This document shows positions 29,278 through 38,027 of a stretch of DNA of 64,000 nt, piece by piece (position 1 is the first letter of the stretch; each line of letters begins with the position of its first letter). The notes under the pieces were generated by a model. The model did not search any database. It was not told the origin of the DNA and saw nothing but the letters and a program-made list of their open reading frames with translations. The position numbers and the translations under genes are program-made. This DNA comes from Hydrogenedens sp964549105 (GTDB lineage Bacteria > Hydrogenedentota > Hydrogenedentia > Hydrogenedentales > Hydrogenedentaceae). The DNA lies in contig CAZJTZ010000016.1 in assembly GCA_964549105.1 (NCBI GenBank), forward strand, positions 8,241 to 72,240, written 5' to 3'.

Positions 29278-30006
29278 ATGTCCTTTTACTATGAAAGTTA
29301 TTCTTTTAATACCTCTAACTATTTTAGGTCTCCTCTCACACCTGGAGTGCGAACCCTCATTCTAATTAATGTTTTTATATTTGTTCTTGAACTTCTTATA
29401 GGAATTGGAATATCAATTCTGAATCTATATATACCAATTAATCAAATTTCTCCTTTATCATACCTATTGACTTTCCCATGGTTTGGCTTTAATATCCCAT
29501 TATTTTTAAGAGGTGCTATCTGGCAACCTCTAACATATATGTTTTTACATTCAAGCTTAACTCACCTGTTTTTCAATATGCTATGGCTTTATTTTTTTGG
29601 TCCTGAGGTAGAGAATTATTTTTCTAAAAAAAGGTTTTATTTCTTTTATATATTTTGTGGCTTGGTTTCTGTTTTAATAAACTTTATTCCCTTTTTCATT
29701 AGAGGTTTCCAGGCACCTGTTTTAGGTGCAAGTGGTAGTATTATGGCAGTGCTTGTTGCCTTTGCCTATATTAACCCCGAAAGAGAATTTTTTCTATTCC
29801 CTTTGCCCATTCCTATTAATGCAAGAGGAATAGTATTTTTAGTGATATTGCTAAATTTGTTTTACGCTTTTGGAGAGACACAATATTCTGTCTTAACTCA
29901 TTTTGCAGGTATGGGAATTGGATACCTATATGTGGTAGCAGATTACTCAGGATTAATATATAAAGTAAAAAAAATTCTCGGATTGAATAAGTTTCACATC
30001 TTATAA
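29278..30006 (+). CDS. Rhomboid-family intramembrane serine protease
   Basis: This 242-residue protein has six or so membrane helices. HSSLTHLFFNMLWLYFFG carries the oxyanion-side His96 and Asn100. The nucleophile is Ser152 in GASGSIMA, and the partner is His208 in LTHFAGMGIGY. These are the catalytic residues of bacterial rhomboids, so the enzyme should be active. The FxGG motif around the last helix is HFAGMGIG instead of HxGGxxxG. It probably cleaves membrane-protein helices, and the substrate is unknown. It is followed within 30 bp by the J-domain gene. Confidence 0.93.
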   Translation: MSFYYESYSFNTSNYFRSPLTPGVRTLILINVFIFVLELLIGIGISILNLYIPINQISPLSYLLTFPWFGFNIPLFLRGAIWQPLTYMFLHSSLTHLFFNMLWLYFFGPEVENYFSKKRFYFFYIFCGLVSVLINFIPFFIRGFQAPVLGASGSIMAVLVAFAYINPEREFFLFPLPIPINARGIVFLVILLNLFYAFGETQYSVLTHFAGMGIGYLYVVADYSGLIYKVKKILGLNKFHIL

Positions 30007-30035
30007 TTTATAAGAACATTCAAGGTGTTAGGACA

Positions 30036-30383
30036 ATGTTTCCAAGTTTACAAGAATTTTTAATATTTGTATTGATAATCGTTTTACTCAACTTTACAGG
30101 AATATTGCCTGTTGTGATTAGAGCCTTCAAAGAACTCAGAGGTGACTATAGTGGAAATGAAGAAGGACAGAAAATAAGAAACAATACAAGTGTAAGCCCT
30201 CAAAGTGCAGAAATATTTTATCGTCTTTTAGGTGTTTCCCCGAGTAGCAACTGGGATGAAATCGAAAGAGCCTATCGTAAGAAGGCAAAACTTCATCATC
30301 CTGACCTGGGAGGCGATGAAGATACAATGAAAGCCTTGAATGAGGCTTATGAGATATTAAAAAAAATCTATAAGAAAAAATAA
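30036..30383 (+). CDS. Membrane-anchored J-domain protein
   Basis: This 115-residue protein has an N-terminal membrane helix (about 8-29), a polar linker, and a C-terminal J domain (about 57-113) with the HPD motif at 88-90. The J domain stimulates the ATPase of DnaK-type chaperones. The layout (one helix, then J domain at the very C-terminus) resembles TIM14/Pam18- or DjlC-like proteins rather than DnaJ itself, as there is no Gly/Phe region or zinc centre. If the helix runs outside-in, the J domain is cytoplasmic and would recruit DnaK to the membrane. It lies between the rhomboid and the phosphodiesterase gene. Confidence 0.9.
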   Translation: MFPSLQEFLIFVLIIVLLNFTGILPVVIRAFKELRGDYSGNEEGQKIRNNTSVSPQSAEIFYRLLGVSPSSNWDEIERAYRKKAKLHHPDLGGDEDTMKALNEAYEILKKIYKKK

Positions 30384-30401
30384 TAAAAATAGGAGTAAAA
30401 A

Positions 30402-32372
30402 ATGAAAGTAAGCCGAAGAAAATTTTTATTCTCCTCTGCTCTTACATTGGGTTTATTGACAAATTCAAGTAATATGTTAGCAGCCAGTAGTAAGAGAAGG
30501 GTTATACTCCTTGGTTTCGATGGTGCTGAATCTAGTATTGTAAAAAAGATGATGGAAACAGGAAAATTATCTAATTTGTCAAAAGTAATGGGACAGGGTG
30601 GTTTCTATAAATTGACATCAACTATTCCACCTCAATCCCCAACTGCATGGTCGAGTTTCGCTACATGCAAAAATCCTGGACAGCATGGAATATATGATTT
30701 TCTTCGTAGAGACCCGTCCAAATATCTACCCGGCGTTGCCTTAGGCTTTGTGCATACCCCTGAATTTGATGAAGAAGGAAATGTTAAACAATTGCCTTAT
30801 TTTGAGACATTTCGAAAAGGAAGAACTTTCTGGAACATAGCAGATGACCAGGGTATATCCTGCAAAGTGTTGAACATGCCTTATTCCTTCCCTACTGACG
30901 ACTTAAAGAATGGTTTAATGTTGAGCGGTTTGGGTGTGCCCGATATAAGGGGAGCAGAAAGTATTTTCTTCGCATTTTCAGACAAGTTTACAGATGAAGA
31001 ACTGAAGGAATCTATTCCCGGGGGAATAAGAATAAAACTAAATTTTCAAGATTCAAAAGCAGAAGTAAAATTGCCTGCACTTCGCGATCCAAAAAATAAG
31101 AAGGGTTTTATAGAAACAGCAATAATATTTACAGCAGATAGAGCAAAAAATAAAATAACAATCCAAATTCCTGAACATAATAATATAGAAATTACTCAGG
31201 GAAATTGGTCAGATTGGGTGGAATGGAACTTCCCCATTACTGAGAAATATTCTGTTAAAGCAATTAGTAAATTTTTTGCAAAACAAGTGGGCGAAACCAT
31301 TTTTGTATATATGACCTGTTTACAATTTCACCCTCGTTATCCCTATATCCCATTTACAAGCCCTTATAAATATTCAGAAGAATTGGCGAATAGGTATGGA
31401 CTTTATAAAACGATAGGATGGAATTATGATACCCATGCCTTGCGACAGGATGTCCTTACGGAAGATATTTTTCTTGATGATGTTCGACAAACAATGGCAT
31501 GGCATGAGAGACTAATGTTAGATGAACTGAACAAGGAAGATGATTGGCAACTACTTATGACGATGTGGATGGCAACCGACCGAGTAGCACATCTGTTCTG
31601 GCGTTTTCGAGACCCCCAACACCCTGAATATGACCCTGAAAAGGCAAAAATTTACGGTGAGGCATTAGAAGAAACCTATCTGATTATGGACAGAATCGTA
31701 GGGAATGCCATCAAATCAATGAAAGAGGATGACTGGCTTATTATTATGTCAGACCACGGGTTTAACACCTATCGCCGAGGTTTTAACTTAGGAACCTGGC
31801 TTATCAGAGAGGGTTATCTTGTCGTAGAAGGACAGACCGACCGAGAAAAGGCATATAACGACCATGCTTTTTTGTTAGGATATGATTGGAATAAATCGGA
31901 GGCTTATGCTCTGGGATTGGGTTCCATCTATCTTAATTTAGAAGGGCGAGAACGAGACGGGATAGTGAAAAAGGAAAAAGCGAAAGAATTGAGAGAAGAA
32001 ATCAGAAGTAAATTATTGTCCGTAACAGACCCTCAAACAGGAAAACAAATAGTTAGCAATGTTTACAGTTGTGATGACTTTAAAGGTGAATCTTTAGAAC
32101 ATGCTCCTGATTTGATTTTAGGCTATCACGAGGGCTATCAATCAACAAAGGCATCTGCAAAAGGCACTTCACCTCAATCTTTATTTGAAGACAACAAAGA
32201 CAAATGGAGCGGAGACCATGTTGCTACCGATTATAAATTAATTCCCGGAGTATTTATCACGAACAAAAAAATAAACAACGACACTCCACATTTGCAGGAT
32301 TTAGGCGTTTCTATCCTTTCCTATCTGGGTCTACAAGTTCCTGACGATTTAGAAGGAAAGAACATTATTTAG
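30402..32372 (+). CDS. Tat-exported alkaline phosphatase superfamily phosphodiesterase
   Basis: This 656-residue protein begins with a twin-arginine signal (SRRKFLFSS, Arg5-Arg6, cut near LAASS). The mature part is a type I phosphodiesterase/nucleotide pyrophosphatase-like domain. LLGFDGAESS carries the first metal Asp, SPTAWSSFATCKNPGQHGIYDF surrounds the Thr/Ser nucleophile, and DRVAHLFWRF and IMSDHGF hold further metal ligands. Related proteins hydrolyse phosphodiester or phosphonate substrates, and the substrate here cannot be read. Tat export suggests it folds with metals in the cytoplasm first. It ends the sequence of plus-strand genes and faces the minus-strand Tat protein 22 bp away. 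Confidence 0.88.
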   Translation: MKVSRRKFLFSSALTLGLLTNSSNMLAASSKRRVILLGFDGAESSIVKKMMETGKLSNLSKVMGQGGFYKLTSTIPPQSPTAWSSFATCKNPGQHGIYDFLRRDPSKYLPGVALGFVHTPEFDEEGNVKQLPYFETFRKGRTFWNIADDQGISCKVLNMPYSFPTDDLKNGLMLSGLGVPDIRGAESIFFAFSDKFTDEELKESIPGGIRIKLNFQDSKAEVKLPALRDPKNKKGFIETAIIFTADRAKNKITIQIPEHNNIEITQGNWSDWVEWNFPITEKYSVKAISKFFAKQVGETIFVYMTCLQFHPRYPYIPFTSPYKYSEELANRYGLYKTIGWNYDTHALRQDVLTEDIFLDDVRQTMAWHERLMLDELNKEDDWQLLMTMWMATDRVAHLFWRFRDPQHPEYDPEKAKIYGEALEETYLIMDRIVGNAIKSMKEDDWLIIMSDHGFNTYRRGFNLGTWLIREGYLVVEGQTDREKAYNDHAFLLGYDWNKSEAYALGLGSIYLNLEGRERDGIVKKEKAKELREEIRSKLLSVTDPQTGKQIVSNVYSCDDFKGESLEHAPDLILGYHEGYQSTKASAKGTSPQSLFEDNKDKWSGDHVATDYKLIPGVFITNKKINNDTPHLQDLGVSILSYLGLQVPDDLEGKNII

Positions 32373-32393
32373 AATAATTAGAACTTCTGAATA

Positions 32394-33374
32394 CTACCCA
32401 TACCATTTACGGGCACGGTCTTTGTTTCTATTAAACATTTTAATTGCAATTTTTGCATCTTCTTTAACTTGAAAATCGAACATACCTACACAAAGAAAAT
32501 CCGCACCATTATTGAAAGCATAATCAAAACCATTTTTAGGGTGTATCGCACCTGCGGCAAGCACCTTGAAAGCAAACCATGGGACTTTAACCGTTTTCAT
32601 AACCTCTTTCGTTTTTTCAGGGTCCAGGTCCCATTTATTATCATGAAATTCATCAGCCTTTGCAGACCAATAACTTAAAGAATGAAAAGTTTTCATATAA
32701 AAATCGGGCACAATATGTTCTTTTTCGCAGGCAATAATAACATCAATAGAATGAGCACCAATACCAGCTATAATTCCCTTATCGCGAGCATAGTCTATTA
32801 TCTTACCCAAAAGTTTAGTGTCCCCTTTTTGAACAAAACTATCACCTGCCTGCCCTTGAATATACACCCCCACAGCACCGTTATCAATAGAAATATCTAC
32901 ATCCTTGCAGAAATTAGTAAAATTTGCTTTTTCAGGTTTAATTTGTGCAATCCACTGAATTTTCCCATTATATTCTTTCCAATAGCGATTAATAACCTTT
33001 AGGGTTTTATCATCAAGCCTTAATAATGCTGTATTAATTCCATTCTGTTCATAAATCTTCAAAGTATCCAATATCTTTTGTTCTGTAAAATAATTTTTCA
33101 TTAAATCAGAAACATAAATCAGGTCCCTACTATGAGAAAATCCACCAATCAGATTTCCACCTGCCGTTAGTCTGCTAATTTCCACATTCCCAATTTTTCC
33201 CATGGGCATATCTTTTGCAGAGGTATCGGTAGTTAAAATATCCTGTTCTTCCAATAATTCTTTTGGTTCTTCTGACACTGGTAAAAAGTTATCTTGTGCA
33301 AATACCTCATTAGCCAGGATAGGGGAGAGGGAGGAACCAATAATAAATTTTCTACGACTCATTTTATTTTTCAT
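32394..33374 (-). CDS. Tat-exported TIM-barrel-like protein, function unknown
   Basis: This 326-residue protein has a twin-arginine signal (MSRRKFIIGSS, cut near VFAQD). The GKIGNVEISRLTAGGNLIGG segment resembles the start of aldo/keto-reductase-like barrels. Later strands include QWIAQIKPEK, GIIAGIGAHSIDVI and PWFAFKVLAAGAIHP, the last two with His residues that could form an active site. AKR catalytic residues (Asp-Tyr-Lys-His) cannot be assigned, so it may be a non-reductase relative. GAGGAG lies eight bases before the first ATG, supporting this start over the internal Met5. It is transcribed towards the phosphodiesterase. Confidence 0.7.
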   Translation of the reverse strand: MKNKMSRRKFIIGSSLSPILANEVFAQDNFLPVSEEPKELLEEQDILTTDTSAKDMPMGKIGNVEISRLTAGGNLIGGFSHSRDLIYVSDLMKNYFTEQKILDTLKIYEQNGINTALLRLDDKTLKVINRYWKEYNGKIQWIAQIKPEKANFTNFCKDVDISIDNGAVGVYIQGQAGDSFVQKGDTKLLGKIIDYARDKGIIAGIGAHSIDVIIACEKEHIVPDFYMKTFHSLSYWSAKADEFHDNKWDLDPEKTKEVMKTVKVPWFAFKVLAAGAIHPKNGFDYAFNNGADFLCVGMFDFQVKEDAKIAIKMFNRNKDRARKWYG

Positions 33375-33468
33375 AAAACAATCTCCTCTTCATATATTAT
33401 GAAAAAATTATATGATATAATTATTATAAAATATAAGTAACAAAACGAGAAACTAATAAGACCAGAAT

Positions 33469-33972
33469 ATGACAAACATAGAAAAATATGAGAGATACGC
33501 AGAAAAAGTTCCTCTATTTAATGGATTAATGGCGGAAGAGGTGGAAGACTTAATCAAGAGGGGTAAGATAATTGTTGTAAGAAAAGGTGAAACCATTTTT
33601 CATGAAGGTCTGTTAGGCAGTAATTTATTTATAGTTTTAAGTGGTAAGATTGGAATTTATATAAAAAATCGACTCATAACAAAATGCCATGTCGGCGATA
33701 CCTTTGGAGAGATGGCTGTATTAAATAAAAAACCAAGAACTGCCACTGCCACAGCATTAGAGGAAAGTAGGCTCTTATGCTTAGATGAAAGACAAATTAA
33801 TGATATATTGGAAAAAGAGGTGGCGGTTCGGTTGTTATTAAATGCAATTCATGTTTTAAGTGAGAGGCTTGAAAAAGACAATTGTTTAATTTCAGAGATG
33901 CGGAAAATTCTTGAGAAGTATAATATCCCTATTCCAACAATAGAGGTTCAAAAAGAAGGTAAAGGCGAATAA
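33469..33972 (+). CDS. Single-domain cyclic-nucleotide-binding protein
   Basis: This 167-residue protein is one cNMP-binding beta barrel (about 15-130). The phosphate-binding cassette is FGEMAVLNKKPRTATA (80-95), with the Glu and Arg that contact ribose and phosphate in CAP and PKA. Unlike CRP/FNR proteins there is no helix-turn-helix; the remaining 40 residues are helical. It may be a stand-alone regulatory subunit acting on a partner. Cyclic AMP, cyclic GMP or neither could be the ligand. The gene starts a set of closely spaced plus-strand genes. Confidence 0.88.
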   Translation: MTNIEKYERYAEKVPLFNGLMAEEVEDLIKRGKIIVVRKGETIFHEGLLGSNLFIVLSGKIGIYIKNRLITKCHVGDTFGEMAVLNKKPRTATATALEESRLLCLDERQINDILEKEVAVRLLLNAIHVLSERLEKDNCLISEMRKILEKYNIPIPTIEVQKEGKGE

Positions 33973-33994
33973 AACAAATAGCAGTATAACTATT

Positions 33995-34711
33995 ATGCAA
34001 AAGCGACTTAACACAACACATTCTGAAAGTTCATTTAGAGATAGGTTTATAACGGCTCTTGTATTAGGAGGTGTGATAGGGATACTATTGGGAAGTGCAA
34101 TAAAAATGTTTTATACACCCATAAGAACGGTTCCGCAAGAAATGCGGATTGCCGCGGAGAAGAAAAAAAAAGTATCCTCTGTAACAACAGGAGGGGAATC
34201 TATACACCTGCCAGATACACATCCAGCCATGACTTATATTAAGGCATACCAGACTGGGGATTGGGATACCGTAATAGAAAAAACACTATGGATTCAAGAA
34301 AGATTAAAATATATAAGTAAATTATATGGGGGAGATACACAAAAGATAAACGCTGAGAAAAAAGAAATTGAACAAAAAATTAAAGAAAGAGACATTAATA
34401 AAAATTTTTTGACAAAAGAAGGGGTTGAAGACCAATATCTATTTTCTCCCGATGCAAAAGTGTCCGTTATAAAAATTGATAAAGAGGGTCCTTTTAATGA
34501 CCCCAGAATAAAAGAAAGAGTCTCATTGTTTATTGAATATCCAAAACCTTCGAAAGCTCTTAGAAGTGAGGAAAAACTGCCTATCAAGTCTTTGATAGCA
34601 ATAATTTCTCTTAACGATGAAGGAAAAGTAGTAAAATCCAGTATAATAGGTAATATTGAAATTACTTATTCTTCAATTAAACTATGGGATACAACAGAAG
34701 GAGGAAATTAA
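33995..34711 (+). CDS. Membrane-anchored protein of unknown function
   Basis: I do not recognise this 238-residue protein. A membrane helix with Gly-rich face (ALVLGGVIGILLGSAIKMFYT, about 20-41, one residue trimmed in my reading) anchors it. The rest is probably periplasmic, with a helical region (about 70-135, HPAMTYIKAYQTGDWDTVI suggests a TPR-like pair) and a C-terminal beta region. It starts 23 bp after the cyclic-nucleotide-binding gene. Its stop is one base from the next start, so the genes are probably translated together. Confidence 0.7.
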   Translation: MQKRLNTTHSESSFRDRFITALVLGGVIGILLGSAIKMFYTPIRTVPQEMRIAAEKKKKVSSVTTGGESIHLPDTHPAMTYIKAYQTGDWDTVIEKTLWIQERLKYISKLYGGDTQKINAEKKEIEQKIKERDINKNFLTKEGVEDQYLFSPDAKVSVIKIDKEGPFNDPRIKERVSLFIEYPKPSKALRSEEKLPIKSLIAIISLNDEGKVVKSSIIGNIEITYSSIKLWDTTEGGN

Positions 34712-34712
34712 T

Positions 34713-35147
34713 ATGCCGTTAGCATCATGTGCTCGATGTGGAAAGATGTTCAATAAAAAGACTTCTCCCGTATGCTTATCATGTCAAAAAGCAGAAGATG
34801 ATGATATGGAAAAGGTACGCAAAGTAGTAGAAGATGCTCCAGATTTAAATGCAGAAGAAATAGCAGAAAAAGCCCAGGTAGACATTAGAATTGTTAATAG
34901 AATGATAGATATGGGTATGTTAGTCAGTGCCGAGGAAATTGGGGGAAGTATTAAATGTGGAATGTGCGGTGCACCTGCAATAAGTCCGACCAAAAAACTT
35001 TGTCAAGCATGTTTAGAAAAACTAAATATGGATGTATTGAAGGCACAGTCTCAGATAAAATTAGATGCAAAAAAATCCCCTAAAATAGGAGAATCTTTAA
35101 CCGTCCATGAAATATTTGAGATAAAGAGAAAAGAGAAAGAAAAATGA
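34713..35147 (+). CDS. Zinc-ribbon / helix-turn-helix / zinc-ribbon protein (YvyF-like)
   Basis: I start this 144-residue protein at ATG 34713, which has GGAGGA just upstream; the frame is open to 34656 but that part overlaps the previous gene. Two CxxC pairs flank a helical domain: Cys6/Cys9 with Cys21/Cys24, and Cys82/Cys85 with Cys97/Cys100. The middle (about 42-70, NAEEIAEKAQVDIRIVNRMI) looks like a MerR-type helix-turn-helix. The first half resembles the flagellar-operon protein YvyF of Firmicutes, yet no flagellar gene is here. A role as DNA- or protein-binding regulator is inferred. It overlaps the next gene by ATGA. Confidence 0.75.
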   Translation: MPLASCARCGKMFNKKTSPVCLSCQKAEDDDMEKVRKVVEDAPDLNAEEIAEKAQVDIRIVNRMIDMGMLVSAEEIGGSIKCGMCGAPAISPTKKLCQACLEKLNMDVLKAQSQIKLDAKKSPKIGESLTVHEIFEIKRKEKEK

Positions 35148-35326
35148 ATACAGAAGAGAATGATAAAATCAGAAGAAGAATAGGAATAATGGTATTAATT
35201 GCCCTATTTATAGTCTTTATAATTATTTTGGTTTATACCATTAAACCTTTTTCTAATAATGTAAAGCCTTTTGGTGAAAGTCCTATTATTAAGCAACGAA
35301 TAATAAATATTGAAAAAAGTAAATAG
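35144..35326 (+). CDS. Small single-helix membrane protein (60 aa)
   Basis: This short protein has a charged N-terminus (about 1-12), one strong membrane helix (IGIMVLIALFIVFIIILVYT, 13-32) and a polar C-terminal tail with Lys residues. Its start overlaps the stop of the zinc-ribbon gene (ATGA), which strongly supports translation. Function is unknown. With the 33995 protein it gives two membrane-anchored products in this set, so they may form a complex. Confidence 0.7.
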   Translation: MNTEENDKIRRRIGIMVLIALFIVFIIILVYTIKPFSNNVKPFGESPIIKQRIINIEKSK

Positions 35327-35350
35327 TAAGAATTCTCTTATAAAAAACCT

Positions 35351-36508
35351 ATGAATAAATATATATATATTATTTTTTTCTCTGCCTCATTAGTGATGGT
35401 AAATTCTGTTTATGGCGTGAATGTAGTAATATCGTCATCTGATTCAAAGGAAACCGTTAGTATTGATTCTTTTGTTGAAGGGGAAAAATTATATATCCAC
35501 TTACCTACACTGATTATGAAAATAAATGGGATAATAAGTATACAGGGGAAAGAAGTAAAGTTTGAAGTGAATAATAAAAGTGTAAATATAGATTTACAGA
35601 GTAATCTTGCAAGTATTTATGATGGGGTAAGTTCAAAACTTATTCAATTTCAAAGTCCAACAAAAGTCTGGCAGGATACTCTATGGTTGGAATTAAATGA
35701 TGCAAAAACTCTGGTTCAATATGTAGTAGACAAAAAATTAGAAACGGAAACAGAACCACTTAAAACCGATGAAACAGGTAATCCATCGGAATTGAACTCG
35801 CCAAATATTGTTGCACCAAATGACAATAAATCAGAAATTGAAATGAATAATTTTGAACAGATACAAGAAACAGCACAATTAGAAAAAGATATTATTAAAA
35901 ATGATGAAGAAAACAAAAAAAAATTAACATTAACAAAAGTTTTTATTGACCCAGGGCATGGGGGCGACGACACCGGAATATTATTTTTATCAGGAAAGTA
36001 TGAAAAAGAAATCACAATAAATTTTGCAAAAAAAATTGAAACACAAATGAAAAAGAATGGTATAGAAACAATACTGGGTAGACAAGAAGACACGCCATTA
36101 ACGATAAAAGATAGATGCAATTATATGTTAAAAGAAAAAGTAGATTATTTTATTAGTATTCATACAGAATCCCCCAAAAGGGAAAAAGTGGGTATGAGAT
36201 TGTTCATTTCTCAATTTAAGAGTGATAAATTGAACCAGATAAATGGGTCCCTTGCGGATTTGATTATTGAATCATTAAAAGCAAAACAAAAAGAACTGGT
36301 CGTAGAAAGGATAGATTCTCCTTTACTTATAAGTGATAATACAAATATTCCGGGAATATTAATAGAAATATTTCCAACTTATAAAAATAATTCAGAGGAA
36401 GAGGATTGGGACATCTTGCTTGATAAAAAATCAACAATTGCTGATACAATTGCCGAATCCTTAAACAAATATAGAATAAATATGGAAAAATCACAAAAAA
36501 ATGAATGA
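35351..36508 (+). CDS. N-acetylmuramoyl-L-alanine amidase (Amidase_3)
   Basis: This 385-residue periplasmic enzyme cuts the amide bond between muramic acid and the stem peptide. A signal peptide (about 1-22, ending SVYG) is followed by a beta-rich domain like the copper-amine-oxidase N-terminal fold (about 24-120). A Glu/Asn-rich linker comes next, then the catalytic domain. Zinc ligands His203 (DPGHGG), Glu218 and His271 (SIHTE) and the catalytic Glu339 (ILIEIFPT) are all present. It overlaps the following GerMN gene by 8 bp and belongs to a cell-wall cluster with murI. Confidence 0.93.
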   Translation: MNKYIYIIFFSASLVMVNSVYGVNVVISSSDSKETVSIDSFVEGEKLYIHLPTLIMKINGIISIQGKEVKFEVNNKSVNIDLQSNLASIYDGVSSKLIQFQSPTKVWQDTLWLELNDAKTLVQYVVDKKLETETEPLKTDETGNPSELNSPNIVAPNDNKSEIEMNNFEQIQETAQLEKDIIKNDEENKKKLTLTKVFIDPGHGGDDTGILFLSGKYEKEITINFAKKIETQMKKNGIETILGRQEDTPLTIKDRCNYMLKEKVDYFISIHTESPKREKVGMRLFISQFKSDKLNQINGSLADLIIESLKAKQKELVVERIDSPLLISDNTNIPGILIEIFPTYKNNSEEEDWDILLDKKSTIADTIAESLNKYRINMEKSQKNE

Positions 36509-37151
36509 ATTTCGAAAAAAGGTTATAAGAAGATTATTTTTTACAATATGGTCAGTTATTACTGTTGTCGTAATTATTGTTGTAGCGTTTATGGTTCATG
36601 GAATAGTTAAAGAAAATTCAGATTTAATTAACACATTTGTAAATACACCTTTAACTACATCCACTACAAATATAAACGACAACTCTTCAAAACCCACTTC
36701 TCCAAACAGGAATATAACAATATATGTCCTTTCCAGAGAAGAAGAATGTTTTCAACCAATTGATGTGCAAATAGAATGGAAATCAAATTATCAAGAAAAT
36801 TGCAAACAAGTAATTAATGCTATGAAAAGTATAAACTCAGAAAATTATATATCACCTATTCCTGAAGATATTTCACCACGAGGTATATTTCTGACCCCGG
36901 ATGGGGAACTTATTATTGATTTACCCTCAACAATTATTGCAAAGTATGAAAAGAATACAACGGCACTCTTTGAATCTCTATTTACTTACTCTATTGTAAA
37001 CTCTTTATTACAAAAAGAATTAACTGCAAATGAATCTGTAAAACAGGTTCGTTTTATTATAGAAGGCTCTCTTCCTTTAGTAGAGTTTCCAAAACATATT
37101 AGTTGGGCACAATCTTTTACCCCCAATTATTCCCTGTTATGTAAAGACTAA
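36501..37151 (+). CDS. GerMN-domain membrane protein
   Basis: This 216-residue protein has one N-terminal membrane helix (about 13-35), a Thr/Asn/Ser-rich linker and a GerMN domain (about 68-205). The domain pattern is clear in GELIIDLPSTI, FTYSIVNSLL and VKQVRFIIEGSLP. In Bacillus, GerM is a sporulation/germination lipoprotein encoded near the glutamate racemase gene. The domain also occurs in non-sporulating bacteria beside amidases, and its molecular role is not settled. Here it overlaps an amidase gene and lies nine bases before murI, which supports a peptidoglycan role. Confidence 0.88.
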   Translation: MNEFRKKVIRRLFFTIWSVITVVVIIVVAFMVHGIVKENSDLINTFVNTPLTTSTTNINDNSSKPTSPNRNITIYVLSREEECFQPIDVQIEWKSNYQENCKQVINAMKSINSENYISPIPEDISPRGIFLTPDGELIIDLPSTIIAKYEKNTTALFESLFTYSIVNSLLQKELTANESVKQVRFIIEGSLPLVEFPKHISWAQSFTPNYSLLCKD

Positions 37152-37160
37152 GGAAAATAA

Positions 37161-38003
37161 ATGAATCTTACTATATTCCCAGAAAATGATTTACCTATAG
37201 GTGTTTTTGATTCCGGAATAGGTGGATTAACAGTCCTTTTGCAATTAAAAAATTTTTTGCCTAATGATTTTTTTTACTATTTGGGTGATACAGCGAGAGT
37301 TCCTTATGGAACAAGGTCACCAGAAACAGTGATTCGTTATGCAAGGTCTTGTTCAAAATTTTTAATTGAGAAAGGTATAAAGGTATTAGTAATTGCTTGT
37401 AATACTGCTTCTTCTCACGCCTTAAGCACTATAAAAAAGGAGATAACTATCCCTGTTTTAGGTGTAGTAGAACCCGGAGCAAAAGCAGCTATAAAAAAGA
37501 CAAAGAACAAAAGAATCGGTGTAATCGGTACTGAAGGAACAATTGATAGTAAATCATACAACAAAGTTATAAAAGGAATTGACCCGACAATTGAAGTGTT
37601 TTCAAAAGCATGTCCATTATTTGTCCCTTTAGTCGAAGAAGGATGGACCGAAGGGGAAGTTCCGATGTCAATAGCAGAAAAATACTTAAAAACAATAATT
37701 GATGATGGTATAGATACACTTTTGTTAGGGTGCACTCACTATCCCCTTCTGGTACCTATAATTCAAGACCTAACTCAAAAATATTCAATTGAAATTGTGG
37801 ATAGTGCCGAAGAAACCGCAAAAGAAGTAGTGAACTTATTACAAACTTGCAATTTAGTAAGAAAAGATATAAGAATATATGACGGGGATAAAGTTAAATA
37901 TTTTGTCACAGATGCTCCTGAAAAATTTAGAAAGATAGGGAGTAGGTTTTTAAACGAAACTATTAGTAATGTAGAATGGATTGATATCCCCGTTAATACT
38001 TGA
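37161..38003 (+). CDS. murI: Glutamate racemase
   Basis: MurI supplies D-glutamate for peptidoglycan by converting L-glutamate without a cofactor. The two catalytic cysteines are Cys80 (IACNTASS) and Cys191 (GCTHYPLL). GVFDSGIGGLTVL (14-26) and YLGDTARVPYGTRS complete the active site. The 280-residue length is normal. It follows the GerMN gene within ten bases in an envelope operon and is followed 24 bp later by the YibQ-like gene. Confidence 0.97.
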   Translation: MNLTIFPENDLPIGVFDSGIGGLTVLLQLKNFLPNDFFYYLGDTARVPYGTRSPETVIRYARSCSKFLIEKGIKVLVIACNTASSHALSTIKKEITIPVLGVVEPGAKAAIKKTKNKRIGVIGTEGTIDSKSYNKVIKGIDPTIEVFSKACPLFVPLVEEGWTEGEVPMSIAEKYLKTIIDDGIDTLLLGCTHYPLLVPIIQDLTQKYSIEIVDSAEETAKEVVNLLQTCNLVRKDIRIYDGDKVKYFVTDAPEKFRKIGSRFLNETISNVEWIDIPVNT

Positions 38004-38027
38004 AGATATCATTTTGGGGTTTTAAAT

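Noticed and set aside
34656..34712. Longer N-terminus for the zinc-ribbon protein
   Set aside because: It lies inside the previous gene, and GGAGGA directly precedes the ATG at 34713.
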